NCBI RefSeq assembly: GCF_001442535.1
Contig: NZ_CP013141.1
Location: 62,037 to 126,036 of the forward strand
DNA length: 64,000 nt
Source: Lysobacter antibioticus
GTDB taxonomy: Bacteria > Pseudomonadota > Gammaproteobacteria > Xanthomonadales > Xanthomonadaceae
Direction: 5' to 3'
This document shows positions 52,733 to 61,430 of the stretch, one piece after another. Under the pieces are notes generated by a model. That model saw only the letters and a program-made list of their open reading frames with translations, searched no databases and was not told the origin of the DNA. A program made the translations under genes and the position numbers. Within the stretch, counting starts at the first letter, position 1. Every line of letters begins with the position of its first letter.

Positions 52733-53162
52733 TACGTATCCTCGGTTGTGGACTCTCGGTCCCCCCGGGGGTACGCACGCGGTCGGTCCGGATGCGAGGC
52801 GTTGGATGCGGCTTGTTATGTTTATGGGCCTTGCCTGCGCTCAGGCACCGTCGCTGCGACCGGTGCGATAGCCGGCCGTTCCCGGGATCGGCATGCGTCC
52901 ATCGAGGCCGCATGCGGGTGGCGACGGTCGCGAACGACCTGCGATCGACTGTAGCGGCGCGGTCGTCGACGAATCCGGGAGGCGGTCGCGAAACGCATCC
53001 GCGCCCGGCCTGCGCTCGCATCGAAGCGGTCGAGGCGCGACCGCGGTCGCATTTGCGTTGCGATGCGGCAACCGTTCCGGGCCGCCGCGGGGTATAAAGC
53101 GGTCGGGGCGGCCAAGGCCCGGCCGATCGATACGGGCCGTCCTCACTGCACGAGGTGATGCG
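52733..53162. other. Intergenic region
   Basis: About 430 bp between divergent genes (chitinase and the 53163 lipoprotein), with no credible coding frame. It should hold both promoters; no clear operator recognised. Confidence 0.4.
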
Positions 53163-53849
53163 ATGAAACGTGGCGCAAATGCAGTTGGCGCAGTTCTCTG
53201 CGGCTTGATGTTGTCCATGGCGCTGTGCGCCTGCAGCGGCCAGGCCGAGCGCGAGGCGGCGCAGAAACCGGCGCGCGCCGGTGTGCCGATCGACCGCAGC
53301 GAAACCGCCGAACGCCTGGCGAAGATGCGTGGCCAGGCGATCGCCGGCGACCAGGTCGCTTTGCACCAGAATGTGGAAGCGCTCGACCGCGACCTGCGTC
53401 GCGCGATCCGCCTGGTCGACCCGGCCCGCCGGATTGATCGCGAGAATGCGCGCATCGCCGCCAAGAGCGTGGCCGGCGTGCGTTCGGCGGTATGGGTGGA
53501 CGGCGAAAACCTGTTGGCCATCGTCGACCGCAACGGCCAGCGCAGCTACGGCACCATCGATGCGATCTGCAACCGGCTCGAACCGATGGGCGACACGCTC
53601 GGGGTGGTGATCAATCTGCAGAGCGGGGCGGCGCAGACCGGCGACGAGCTCGAGATCCTCAGCCGCAACTGCCAGCTCAAGCCCGGCGAACGCGCCGTGG
53701 CGCAGGCCCATCGCCAGATCGACGTGCTGCCGCCGGACGTGCGCGCCCAACATCGCGCCAATGCCGACGCCGCCCTGAGCGGCCCGGACCGCAGCGGCGA
53801 GCGCGCCGAAAGCGAGCGCATCATCGAGGCCAGCACGCCGGAGCTGTAG
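53163..53849 (+). CDS. Exported lipoprotein, unknown
   Basis: A 228-residue lipoprotein (lipobox near MLSMALCAC). The mature chain has a helical first part (REAAQKPARAGVPIDRSETAERLAKMRGQAIAGDQVALHQNVEALDRDLRRAIRLVD), then a beta section (SAVWVDGENLLAIVDRNGQ), and two cysteines (DAICNRL, SRNCQLK). No known family. ATG 53163 has GAGGTGATGCG. Confidence 0.74.
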   Translation: MKRGANAVGAVLCGLMLSMALCACSGQAEREAAQKPARAGVPIDRSETAERLAKMRGQAIAGDQVALHQNVEALDRDLRRAIRLVDPARRIDRENARIAAKSVAGVRSAVWVDGENLLAIVDRNGQRSYGTIDAICNRLEPMGDTLGVVINLQSGAAQTGDELEILSRNCQLKPGERAVAQAHRQIDVLPPDVRAQHRANADAALSGPDRSGERAESERIIEASTPEL

Positions 53850-53980
53850 CGCCATCCGGGATGTGCGAAAGAATGTGCCAGGGGACGAGGACGCCGGTCA
53901 CGACGGTCCGGTGAGGCATTGTGCGTGTGCGCGGCGCCGCTTTGACCGACAATGGCCGCCCCACACACAGGAGGTGATGC

Positions 53981-54325
53981 ATGATCCAGCGATTCGACGT
54001 CGGCGCGCGTTTGTCGGAAATGGCGATCCACAACGGCGTCGCCTACCTGGCCGGCCAGGTGCCCGACAGCGAGGACCTCGACATCGCCGGGCAGACCCGC
54101 GAAACCCTGGCCTCGATCGATGCCTTGCTCGCGCGCGCCGGCACCGACAAGACCCGCATCCTCATGGCGCAGATCTTCCTCGCCGACATGGAGGATTTCG
54201 CCGGCATGAACGCAGTGTGGGACCGTTGGGTCGCGGCCGGGCACACGCCGCCGCGCGCGACCGTGCAGGCACCGCTGGCAAATCCGAAATTCCGTGTCGA
54301 AATCGTGGTGACGGCCGCGCTGTAA
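53981..54325 (+). CDS. RidA family protein
   Basis: A 114-residue RidA/YjgF/UK114 homologue. VAYLAGQVPDSEDLDIAGQTRETLASIDALLARAGTDKTRILMAQIFLADMEDFAGMNAVWDRWVAAG and PPRATVQAPLANPKFRVEIVVTAAL match the family, with the Arg of the PPRAT substrate pocket intact. RidA deaminates reactive enamine/imine intermediates. ATG 53981 has CAGGAGGTGATGC. The terminator-like hairpin at the end overlaps its stop codon. Confidence 0.93.
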   Translation: MIQRFDVGARLSEMAIHNGVAYLAGQVPDSEDLDIAGQTRETLASIDALLARAGTDKTRILMAQIFLADMEDFAGMNAVWDRWVAAGHTPPRATVQAPLANPKFRVEIVVTAAL

Positions 54326-54333
54326 GCGGCCGT
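54311..54333. terminator. Hairpin overlapping the RidA stop codon
   Basis: An 8-bp stem (ACGGCCGC / GCGGCCGT) whose loop includes the TAA stop, followed by TTCTC. It probably ends the RidA transcript and may also serve the convergent C26 gene. Confidence 0.5.
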
Positions 54334-54415
54334 TCTCCCGCGACCGTCGCCGCAGTGCGGTGCGGTCGCTCCGGCGGACTCTGGTCCGCTCGGCGCCGGG
54401 CCAACTCAAGCCACT

Positions 54416-55219
54416 TCAGGCCGCTTCGGCCTGTTCGCGTTTGCGGGCCGCTTCCATGAAGGCCATCAGCAAAGGCCGCCCCGGCAACAGCTCGGGAAAG
54501 CGCTGGTCGTGGAATTCCGGATGCCATTGCACCCCGACCACGAAGCCGGCGCCGGTGCTGCGGATGCATTCGGGAATGCCGTCCTCCGACCAGGCTTCCA
54601 CCTCCAGGCCCTCGCCGAGGCCCTTGATGCCCTGGTGGTGGATCGAATTGACCCGGGCCTGCGCCTGCGCTTGCGGATACAGATCGGCGAACCAGCCGCC
54701 CTCGCGGATCCTCAGCGAGTGCGCGTGCTCGTCGTAGCGCGCCGGAATGTAGTGCTGGTTGCGGGTGGCGCCGCCGTCGACCAGGTCTTGATAGAGATTG
54801 CCGCCGTGGGCGACGTTGATCAGCTGCATGCCGCGGCAGATACCGAGCACCGGCTTGCCGGCCTCGATGAAGGCGCGCAGCAGGTTCAACTCGAAGCGGT
54901 CGCGTTCCGGGTCGGTGGTCATCAGCATTTCGCTGGGGCGCTCGCCGTAGGCCTGCGGGTCGATGTCGGCGCCGCCCTGCAGGATCAGGCCGTCGAGCGA
55001 ACGCGCGTAATCGCGCACCGACAAGTCGGTGGCCTGCACTTCGCCGAGGGCGTCGACGGTCGGGATCATCACCACCAGCGCGCCGCTCGACATGACCCAG
55101 TGCGCCATCGATTGCTCGAGGTATTGCAGGGTCTTGTTGCGGAAGCCGTAGGACGGCGGCAGGTTGCGCATCAGGCGCGGCGACAGGCCGATCAGCAGTT
55201 TACGGGCGGGCGCGGGCAT
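54416..55219 (-). CDS. C26 gamma-glutamyl hydrolase (gamma-Glu-GABA hydrolase-like)
   Basis: A 267-residue class I glutamine-amidotransferase-like hydrolase. Nucleophile elbow GICRGMQLINVAHGG (catalytic Cys about residue 120), oxyanion-type LILQGGADIDPQAYG, catalytic His/Glu in VVGVQWHPEFHD. This is the PuuD/peptidase C26 layout. It probably cleaves gamma-glutamyl bonds. It is the downstream partner of the YbdK-like ligase, transcribed from the same minus-strand unit, with its start within about 15-40 bases of the ligase stop. The start could be 55246 (GAGG site) instead of 55219. Confidence 0.87.
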   Translation of the reverse strand: MPAPARKLLIGLSPRLMRNLPPSYGFRNKTLQYLEQSMAHWVMSSGALVVMIPTVDALGEVQATDLSVRDYARSLDGLILQGGADIDPQAYGERPSEMLMTTDPERDRFELNLLRAFIEAGKPVLGICRGMQLINVAHGGNLYQDLVDGGATRNQHYIPARYDEHAHSLRIREGGWFADLYPQAQAQARVNSIHHQGIKGLGEGLEVEAWSEDGIPECIRSTGAGFVVGVQWHPEFHDQRFPELLPGRPLLMAFMEAARKREQAEAA

Positions 55220-55257
55220 GGCGGGGTCTCGGTCGGTCGCGGGCATCGTCGCGGGCC

Positions 55258-56388
55258 TCAGGCAGCGGGTACGGTGGTGTGCAGCAGCCAATCGACCACC
55301 GACTTCAGCGCTGCCGCGCGGGTCGCGCCGCCGTCGCGTTGTTGGCGGTACAACGCCAGTTGCGCATGCGCGCTGGTGCCTCGCGCCAGGATGTCGTCGA
55401 TCGAAGCCAGGGCCTCGACGCAACCCAGCGCTTGCGCGTCCTCGCGGCAGAGTGCGCGCAATCGTTGCAACTGGGCCAGCGCCGGCTCGGTGTTGCCGCG
55501 TTCGTCGATGAACTCGGCCTGCAGGCCGAAGCGTTTTGCGCGCCAGCGGTTTTCGTCGATGATCCGGCGCACGGCGGCGTTGCACGCCGGCGCCTCGGCC
55601 GGATGCATGACCAGATGACGCATCAGGCAGCGGTACAGCGCCGCGATCGCCAGGCTGTCGTCCAGGTGAGTGCAGGCATCGGCGATGCGCAACTCGACGG
55701 TCGGATAGTTAGGCGAGGGCCGGATCGCCCACCACAGCGAACTCGCATCGGCGATCGCGCCGGCGCGCACCAGCACCGCGGCAAAGGCATCGTAGTCGGC
55801 TTCGCTCTCGAAGAAATCCGGAATGCCGGTGCGCGGCCATTCGTCGTACATGGCTTGGCGATAACTCATCAGGCCGGTACGCAGGCGGTCCCAGAACGGC
55901 GACGAGGTCGACAGCGCCAGCAACAGCGGCAGCCACGGCATCGCCCGGTTCATGACCTGGACCCGGTCGACGTCGTCGGGCAACTGCACGTGCACGTGCA
56001 GGCCGCAGACCAGGCTGCGCCGCGCGACGACCTGGAAATCCTCGACCAGGCGCCGGTAGCGCGGCTTGTCGGTCTCGCTCTGTTCGCGCCACAGGCCCAG
56101 CGGATGGGTGCCGGCGGCGAGCAGGGCCAGCCCATGTTCGTGCGCGAGTGCGGACAGGCCGCGGCGCAGATCGCCGAGTTGGCGCCGGGCCTGGCCGACG
56201 TCGCACAGGATCGGCGAGGCGATTTCGATCTGCGCCTGCAGCAGTTCGCTCTCGATGGCATCGCCGAACTCGGCGCGGGCCCGCTTCCACAAACGCGACG
56301 GCACTTGCGAGGCCAGCAGCCGGGATTCCGGGCGGACCAGGAAGAATTCCTCCTCGATGCCGAAACTGTAATCGCACTGCGCGCTCAT
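55258..56388 (-). CDS. ybdK: YbdK-like carboxylate-amine ligase (GCS2 family)
   Basis: A 376-residue GCS2 enzyme. The N-terminal YSFGIEEEFFLV (residues 7-18) is the ATP/Mg-binding signature of YbdK/glutamate-cysteine-ligase-like carboxylate-amine ligases. CGLHVHVQLPDD and the end YPTVELRIADACTHLDDSLAIAALYRCLM are further conserved blocks. It makes gamma-glutamyl (or related) amides with ATP in known relatives. It is the first gene of an operon with the C26 hydrolase, a make-and-break pair for gamma-glutamyl bonds. The start at 56388 has a weak CGGAACG site. Confidence 0.9.
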   Translation of the reverse strand: MSAQCDYSFGIEEEFFLVRPESRLLASQVPSRLWKRARAEFGDAIESELLQAQIEIASPILCDVGQARRQLGDLRRGLSALAHEHGLALLAAGTHPLGLWREQSETDKPRYRRLVEDFQVVARRSLVCGLHVHVQLPDDVDRVQVMNRAMPWLPLLLALSTSSPFWDRLRTGLMSYRQAMYDEWPRTGIPDFFESEADYDAFAAVLVRAGAIADASSLWWAIRPSPNYPTVELRIADACTHLDDSLAIAALYRCLMRHLVMHPAEAPACNAAVRRIIDENRWRAKRFGLQAEFIDERGNTEPALAQLQRLRALCREDAQALGCVEALASIDDILARGTSAHAQLALYRQQRDGGATRAAALKSVVDWLLHTTVPAA

Positions 56389-56520
56389 CGCGGATCGTTC
56401 CGCGACTGCGACCGGGTCGATGTCGTCATGCGCCCAAGGTAGCGCCCCGGATGTAAGCGCGAGTTGAAGAGAGGCGGCCGGCGCGCGCGGCCGCCTCTGC
56501 CCGGGACTCCGTTCGAGGGT

Positions 56521-57381
56521 CTACTTCAACGGCAGGCAGATCGCGGTCTTCCATTCGGCCGGCGGCAGGCTCGAGGGGTCGTTGAGGTATTCCTCGTACA
56601 CCGGCGCGTCGCCGGCCTCTTCGAAGCTCGCCGGCAGCCATTGGCAGAACAGCCAGTCGTAGGCGCGGTGCAGCTCGTTGTAGGGGCCGGTGTGCACGAC
56701 CACGGCATGACGGCCGCCGGCGATCTCGACCCAGCGCATGCCGTCGCCGAGCTCGGTGCCGCCCGGCACCGTTAGGCAGGCATCGGAACGCAGTTGCTCC
56801 TGCGGGGTGTCGGCCGGGCTGTCGTAATAGATGCCGAGGCAGCGCGTGTCCTGGCGCATCAGGCCGCGCGGGCCGGCCCAGGCGTACAAGGCGTGGAAAG
56901 TGTTGCCAATGGCTTGATAGTCGCCGGCATGCGGCAGGGCGACCGTGCGGATCGGGGCGAGGGTGGTGATTTCGGCGCTGTACATCAGACTCTCCAGGGT
57001 CGGGTCGAAGGCTGCGCGCGACAACGCGGGCAGGGCGGCACGACGCTTGCGGAACGCGGCCGGCGCACAGGCGTAGGTGGCGCCGAATGCACGGGTGAAG
57101 GCCGCCACGCTGCCATAGCCGGCGCGGCCGGCGATCTGGGCGATGCTGTGTTCGCTGGTCAGCAGATCGTTGGCGGCGCGATGCAGGCGCAAGCGGCGCT
57201 GGGTGCTGGCGATGGTCTCGCCCATCAGGCCGTGATAGACCCGATGGAAATGGAACGGCGAGAAATGCCCGGCTTGCGCGAGTTGGGCCAAGGTCAGCGG
57301 CTGGTCGAGCCGGCTCGACATGAAGGCGATGACCTTCTCGATGCGAGCGCTGTAGTGGTCGAAGGTGCTGCTGCGGTTCAA
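56521..57381 (-). CDS. AraC family regulator with GyrI-like effector domain
   Basis: A 286-residue regulator. AraC HTH pair at about residues 10-110 (LDQPLTLAQLAQAGHFSPFHFHRVYHGLMGETIASTQRRLRLHRAANDLL, IAQIAGRAGYGSVAAFTRAFGATYACAPAAFRK). A GyrI-like (SHARPIN-type) domain makes the C-terminal half (IRTVALPHAGDYQAIGNTFHALYAWAG). I chose a TTG start at 57381 with CCGGAGCCCCGC immediately upstream; longer frames lack family character. Typically it binds small toxic molecules and activates efflux or detox genes. Confidence 0.88.
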   Translation of the reverse strand: MNRSSTFDHYSARIEKVIAFMSSRLDQPLTLAQLAQAGHFSPFHFHRVYHGLMGETIASTQRRLRLHRAANDLLTSEHSIAQIAGRAGYGSVAAFTRAFGATYACAPAAFRKRRAALPALSRAAFDPTLESLMYSAEITTLAPIRTVALPHAGDYQAIGNTFHALYAWAGPRGLMRQDTRCLGIYYDSPADTPQEQLRSDACLTVPGGTELGDGMRWVEIAGGRHAVVVHTGPYNELHRAYDWLFCQWLPASFEEAGDAPVYEEYLNDPSSLPPAEWKTAICLPLK

Positions 57382-57568
57382 GCGGGGCTCCGGTGGCGTC
57401 GCGCGGCGCCAGTCTGGGCCGGCGGACTTGATCCAGGTTGCGGATTTGCGGAAAGCGCCCGGTCGGGGCGGGCGACGATGATCGTCGCGATGCGCTGTCG
57501 GCATGCCGTCGCCGCAGCGAAGTTTCCGCCATCGAGCAGGTGGCCCGAGCTTTACCCAAGGCGGTGCG

Positions 57569-58630
57569 TCAGGCGAAGGCGGCGCGCTCGTTGTCGCTCA
57601 AGGCCGGCACCGCCGCGCGGCCGGAGATCGAGGATTCCACCGCCGCTTCCAGTACCGCCATCACCGCGATCGCCTGCGCCGGCGTCACCGGATTCTCGCC
57701 GTACCCGAGCAGCGCATCGCGTATCGCCATGTAGTAACGGCGTTGGTCGCCGGCCGGTGTCGGCAAACGCCGGGTCGCCTCGCCGTCGTGCAGGATCAAT
57801 TCATCCTCGTCGCGGCCCCAGTCGGGCGCACCCGGGCGCATGCCCGATAACAATTGCGCTTCCTGACGGTCGGCCAGGGACTTGACCACGCTGCCGCGGG
57901 CTCCGTGCACCAGGAAACGCGGGCTGCCGCCGGCGGCGAGCATGCTGCCGTGCAGGACCACCCGGAGAGCGCCGTATTCGAGCACCGCATGCGCCCAGTC
58001 GCTGACCTGCGCGCCGGGACGCTGGGTCGCCAGGCTGGCGATCACCCGCTCGGGCAGGCCGAACAGGTGCAAGGCCTGGTCGACCAAGTGCGGGCCGAGG
58101 TCCCACCACAGCCCGCTACCCGGGCCGGCCTGTTCGCGCCAGCGTTCGCGCACCTGCGGCCGGTAGCGGTCGATATGCGATTCGAAATGCGCGACCTCGC
58201 CCAGCAGGCCGTCGTCGATGACCTGCCTGATGCCGAGGTAGTCGCTGTCCCAACGCCGGTTCTGGAACACCGACAGCAGGCGCCCGTGTTGGGCGGCCAA
58301 CGCGGCCAACTCGCGCGCTTGCGCGAGGTCGAGAGTGAAGGGCTTGTCGACCACGACGTGCTTGCCGGCGGCGAGCGCGGCGCGCGCGAGCGGGGCGTGG
58401 CTGTCGTTCGGCGTGGCGATGACCACCAGGTCGGCGCGCGCATCGGTCGCCGCCGCAAAGGGATCGGTGAGCACCGCGACCTCGGCATGATCGGCCTGGA
58501 CCTTGCCGGCGTCGCGCGAGCCGACCACGCTCAGGCGCAAGCCCGGCGTCGCCGAGATCAAGGGCGCATGGAAGGTCTGACCGGCGAAGCCGTAGCCGAT
58601 CAGGGCGACGCGGATGGAGGGTGCGCTCAT
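57569..58630 (-). CDS. Gfo/Idh/MocA family oxidoreductase
   Basis: A 353-residue NAD(P)-dependent oxidoreductase. The Rossmann fold opens the protein (RVALIGYGFAGQTFHAPLI), EKP-type motif VVDKPFTLDLAQARELAAL (D in place of the usual E) at about residue 95, and the C-terminal part carries GPGSGLWWDLGPHLVDQALHLFG (catalytic-His region). It resembles YdgJ-like sugar or inositol dehydrogenases. The start is ATG 58630. It stands alone. Confidence 0.9.
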   Translation of the reverse strand: MSAPSIRVALIGYGFAGQTFHAPLISATPGLRLSVVGSRDAGKVQADHAEVAVLTDPFAAATDARADLVVIATPNDSHAPLARAALAAGKHVVVDKPFTLDLAQARELAALAAQHGRLLSVFQNRRWDSDYLGIRQVIDDGLLGEVAHFESHIDRYRPQVRERWREQAGPGSGLWWDLGPHLVDQALHLFGLPERVIASLATQRPGAQVSDWAHAVLEYGALRVVLHGSMLAAGGSPRFLVHGARGSVVKSLADRQEAQLLSGMRPGAPDWGRDEDELILHDGEATRRLPTPAGDQRRYYMAIRDALLGYGENPVTPAQAIAVMAVLEAAVESSISGRAAVPALSDNERAAFA

Positions 58631-58780
58631 TGCCGGGACTCATGCGGGGGATGCGCACACCTTGCCGGATCGGCGCGTGTGCGGCCACCGGGGGGCGGGT
58701 CAGTCGGGTTGCATCTCGTGTGCACAGGCTGTGCCGGAGCGGCACGGTTGCTTGCGAGGACTAGGGTTGCGGCCCCATAA

Positions 58781-58850
58781 CGGCCCGATTCGGCCTGATT
58801 CGGCCTGATTCGGCCTGATTCGGCCTGATTCGGCCTGATTCGGCCCGATA
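58781..58850. repeat. 10-bp tandem repeat, 7 units
   Basis: Seven tandem 10-bp units: CGGCCCGATT, then five exact CGGCCTGATT, then CGGCCCGATA. The period equals about one DNA turn, so a protein bound to each unit would line up on one face. It lies about 150 bp upstream of the MFS transporter start. Confidence 0.9.
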
Positions 58851-58870
58851 TGGGCGCGATCGGACGCAGC

Positions 58871-58921
58871 GCGGTCGCGGCTTGTGACCAAAGGAAATCC
58901 CTGCGGGACGCCGCTCCTACC
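58871..58921 (-). repeat. Modified GTAG-type REP copy with a 25-bp insert
   Basis: Minus-orientation copy (GCGGTCGCGGCTTG then GCCGCTCCTACC) in which the single middle C is replaced by a 25-bp segment at 58885-58909 (TGACCAAAGGAAATCC onward). The 5' and 3' arms otherwise match the other copies. Confidence 0.8.
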
Positions 58922-58998
58922 GTGATAGTGCGTGGCGGCCTCGCCAGCGAGGGCCCGGATCGGGTAACAATTCAACGGTCTCCAGGTTGGAAAACGCA

Positions 58999-60279
58999 AT
59001 GAGCGCAGCAGCACCGGCGTCCGCCAATTCCCCATCCCGCGTGCTGTTCGCCAGCCTGATCGGTACCACCATCGAGTTCTTCGACTTCTACATCTACGCC
59101 ACCGCGGCGGTGTTGGTGTTCCCGAAGTTGTTCTTCCCCTCGGCCGATCCGGCCTCGGCGACTTTGCAGTCGCTGGCGACCTTCGCCCTGGCGTTCTTCG
59201 CTCGTCCGGTCGGTTCGGCGGTGTTCGGCCATTTCGGCGACCGCGTCGGGCGCAAGGCCACCCTGGTCGCGGCGCTGCTGACCATGGGCCTGTCGACGGT
59301 GGCGATCGGCCTGTTGCCGACCCATCACAGCATCGGCATCGCCGCGCCGATCCTGTTGGCGCTGTGCCGCTTCGGCCAGGGCCTGGGGCTCGGCGGCGAG
59401 TGGGGCGGTGCGGTGCTGCTGGCGACCGAGAACGCGCCGCCCGGCAAACGCGCCTGGTACGGCATGTTCCCGCAGCTCGGCGCGCCGATCGGCTTCTTCC
59501 TGTCGACCGGCATCTTCCTGCTGCTGACCGACACCATGGGCGACGAGGCCTTCTTCGCCTGGGGCTGGCGGGTGCCATTCCTGGCCAGCGCGGTGCTGGT
59601 GTTCGTCGGCCTGTGGGTGCGGCTGCGGATCAGCGAGACCCCGGCCTTCCAGCGCGCGATCGATCACCACGAGCGTGTGCGCCTGCCGATGCTCGAGGTG
59701 CTGATCAAGCATCCTCGCGCCCTGGTCGCCGGCACTTTCGCCGCGCTCGCCACTTTCGTGCTGTTCTATCTTATGACGGTGTTCGCGTTGAGCTGGGGCA
59801 CCTCGCAACTGGGCTATTCGCGCGAGCAGTTCCTGCAACTGCAACTCGGCGGCGTGTTGTGTTTCGCCGCGACCATCCCGTTGTCGGCGGTCTTCGCCGA
59901 TCGCCGCGGCCGGCGCCTGGCGATGATCCTGTCGACCTTGGCGATCATGCTATTCGGGATTTTCTTCGCGCCCTTGTTCGCAACCGGCAGCGCCTGGGGC
60001 ACCTTGCTGTTCCTCGGGCTCGGCCTGGGCATCATGGGCCTGACCTACGGCCCGCTCGGCACCATCCTCGCCGAGATGTTCCCGACCCCGGTGCGCTACA
60101 CCGGCGCATCGCTGGCTTTCAACCTGGCCGGCATCTTCGGCGCGTCGCTGGCGCCCTACATCGCGACCTGGCTTGCCGGCCGCTACGGCCTGGCCTATGT
60201 CGGCTATTACCTGGCCGCGGCGGCGGCGTTGACCCTGATCGCCTTGCTGGCGGTGCGCGAGGATCGCAGCGCGGTTTGA
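58999..60279 (+). CDS. MFS transporter, MHS (metabolite:H+ symporter) family
   Basis: A 426-residue protein with 12 predicted membrane helices. The signature GTTIEFFDFYIYATAA in the first helix, the loop GHFGDRVGRKATL (2-3 loop) and FGQGLGLGGEWGGA fit the MHS family (shikimate, ketoglutarate, proline/betaine, sugar-acid carriers). Charged residues in helix 1 and in the RxG motif are intact. The substrate is unknown. The start is ATG 58999 with a poor ribosome site; a TTG 12 bases earlier is an alternative. Upstream repeats may regulate it. Confidence 0.92.
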   Translation: MSAAAPASANSPSRVLFASLIGTTIEFFDFYIYATAAVLVFPKLFFPSADPASATLQSLATFALAFFARPVGSAVFGHFGDRVGRKATLVAALLTMGLSTVAIGLLPTHHSIGIAAPILLALCRFGQGLGLGGEWGGAVLLATENAPPGKRAWYGMFPQLGAPIGFFLSTGIFLLLTDTMGDEAFFAWGWRVPFLASAVLVFVGLWVRLRISETPAFQRAIDHHERVRLPMLEVLIKHPRALVAGTFAALATFVLFYLMTVFALSWGTSQLGYSREQFLQLQLGGVLCFAATIPLSAVFADRRGRRLAMILSTLAIMLFGIFFAPLFATGSAWGTLLFLGLGLGIMGLTYGPLGTILAEMFPTPVRYTGASLAFNLAGIFGASLAPYIATWLAGRYGLAYVGYYLAAAAALTLIALLAVREDRSAV

Positions 60280-60310
60280 ACTTGCGGTCGATGATCGGCG
60301 CGGTGCGACG

Positions 60311-60997
60311 CTAACGGGCGCTGTGAAGCGAGTCCTTGCGCTTGCGCGTCTTCGCGATCATGTCGGCGGCGCGCGGTTGGCCCAGATAGCCGAACACCGC
60401 GTGCAGCACCCGCCGTTGCAGCGGCGCGGCCTCGGTTTCGCCGCGTTCGCCGGCGGCATCGACGAGGCTGCGGACGATGGCGATGGTGTCCAGAGCGAGG
60501 ATCTCGGCCTCGGTCGTCCCGTCGCCCACGCTGACGGGCGCGTCGGGCCGTCGCAGCAAGGCGAGCACGCAGGTCTGCGCGGCACGGTCGACCTGCAGAT
60601 CGCGGTCGCGCATCGGCAGCCGCCGCTCCTCGAAATCCAGCAGCCTGGCCAAGGCCGGCCGATGCAGTTGATGCGCAGTCGCCGCGCGCACCAGGGCGAC
60701 CACGCCGTCGACGTAGCTCGCCTGCTCCGGCACCGCGGCCAGATCGGCGAGCAGGGTCGCGGTCTCGCGCTCGATCAGCGCGGCGGTCAACGCGTCCTTG
60801 TTGGGGAAGTATTGGTACAGCGAGCCGACGCTGACGCCGGCGCGTTCGGCGACGGCGTTAGTGTTGTACGCCGGCAGGCCGCCGCGTTCGAGAATGCGAG
60901 CCGCCGCTTCCAGGATCGCCGCGACGGTCTCGGCGGCGCGGCTTTGGCTGGGTTTTTTACGCGGTTTCAGGCTGATTTTGCGGCGCGGCGAGGGCAT
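60311..60997 (-). CDS. TetR family regulator, divergent from darcynin gene
   Basis: A 228-residue TetR regulator. HTH at about residues 22-66 (AAETVAAILEAAARILERGGLPAYNTNAVAERAGVSVGSLYQYFPNKDAL), followed by helical ligand-binding domain with DFEERRLPMRDRDLQ. The basic start (MPSPRRKISLKPRKK) precedes the HTH. It overlaps the promoter region with the darcynin gene and a candidate operator at 61019-61032. Confidence 0.92.
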   Translation of the reverse strand: MPSPRRKISLKPRKKPSQSRAAETVAAILEAAARILERGGLPAYNTNAVAERAGVSVGSLYQYFPNKDALTAALIERETATLLADLAAVPEQASYVDGVVALVRAATAHQLHRPALARLLDFEERRLPMRDRDLQVDRAAQTCVLALLRRPDAPVSVGDGTTEAEILALDTIAIVRSLVDAAGERGETEAAPLQRRVLHAVFGYLGQPRAADMIAKTRKRKDSLHSAR

Positions 60998-61018
60998 GGC
61001 GAATGCGAGTAGTTAATG

Positions 61019-61032
61019 TGAGCAATAGCTCA
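61019..61032. promoter_or_regulatory. Candidate TetR operator TGAGC-AATA-GCTCA
   Basis: A 14-bp inverted repeat between the divergent TetR and darcynin genes, with 5-bp arms. It is only partly symmetric, so the binding site may be longer. Inferred from its position and symmetry. Confidence 0.6.
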
Positions 61033-61073
61033 TATTGTGTTCTCACTTTCCCCGCAACGCCAACGAGAACCTC

Positions 61074-61430
61074 ATGAGCGAGCAACAAGAAACTTTCCCC
61101 CTGACCGTGTTCATGCTGGTCAAGACCCAGCCAGAGTGGCTCGGTTTCGACATCGACACCCGCTTCCGTCTGCTCGAGGAGCACGTCGCCCCGATCCTGC
61201 GCAAGCACCGCGACGAGGTCGGCCTGTGCTTCTACGACATCGAGTTCTACAACGCCCGAGTCACCGATATCTGGCAATGGCAGGCGCGCAGCCACCATGC
61301 CTACGAACTGGTGGTCGAAGCGCTACGCGAAACGCCGTTCTGGGACCGCTATTTCGCCATCGTCGAGATCCTGCCGGGCGTCGAGAACGCCTATGCGAGC
61401 AATTACGGCCGAACGCCGCTCGCGGCCTGA
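61074..61430 (+). CDS. Darcynin family protein
   Basis: A 118-residue cytoplasmic protein. FMLVKTQPEWLGFDIDTRFRLLEEHVAPILRKHRDEVGLCFYDIEFYNARVTDIWQWQ and LRETPFWDRYFAIVEILPGVENAY match the darcynin family (first noted in Acinetobacter; unknown function). ATG 61074 has CGAGAAC upstream. It is divergent from a TetR regulator, implying an inducible role. Confidence 0.9.
   Translation: MSEQQETFPLTVFMLVKTQPEWLGFDIDTRFRLLEEHVAPILRKHRDEVGLCFYDIEFYNARVTDIWQWQARSHHAYELVVEALRETPFWDRYFAIVEILPGVENAYASNYGRTPLAA

Larger units (their letters stand above)
58631..58998. other. Intergenic region with tandem repeats and a REP copy
   Basis: About 370 bp upstream of the MFS gene. It contains a 10-bp tandem repeat (58781-58850) and a modified REP copy (58871-58921). 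No credible gene. Confidence 0.65.

Noticed and set aside
51750..53855. A 701-codon minus-strand open frame over the chitinase and lipoprotein genes
   Set aside because: The chitinase lies on the same strand in another frame with complete GH19 motifs, and the frame's product shows no fold-like pattern.
58781..58850. Possible CRISPR array at the 10-bp tandem repeat
   Set aside because: The units are 10 bp and contiguous, without spacers of about 30 bp, and no cas genes are nearby.
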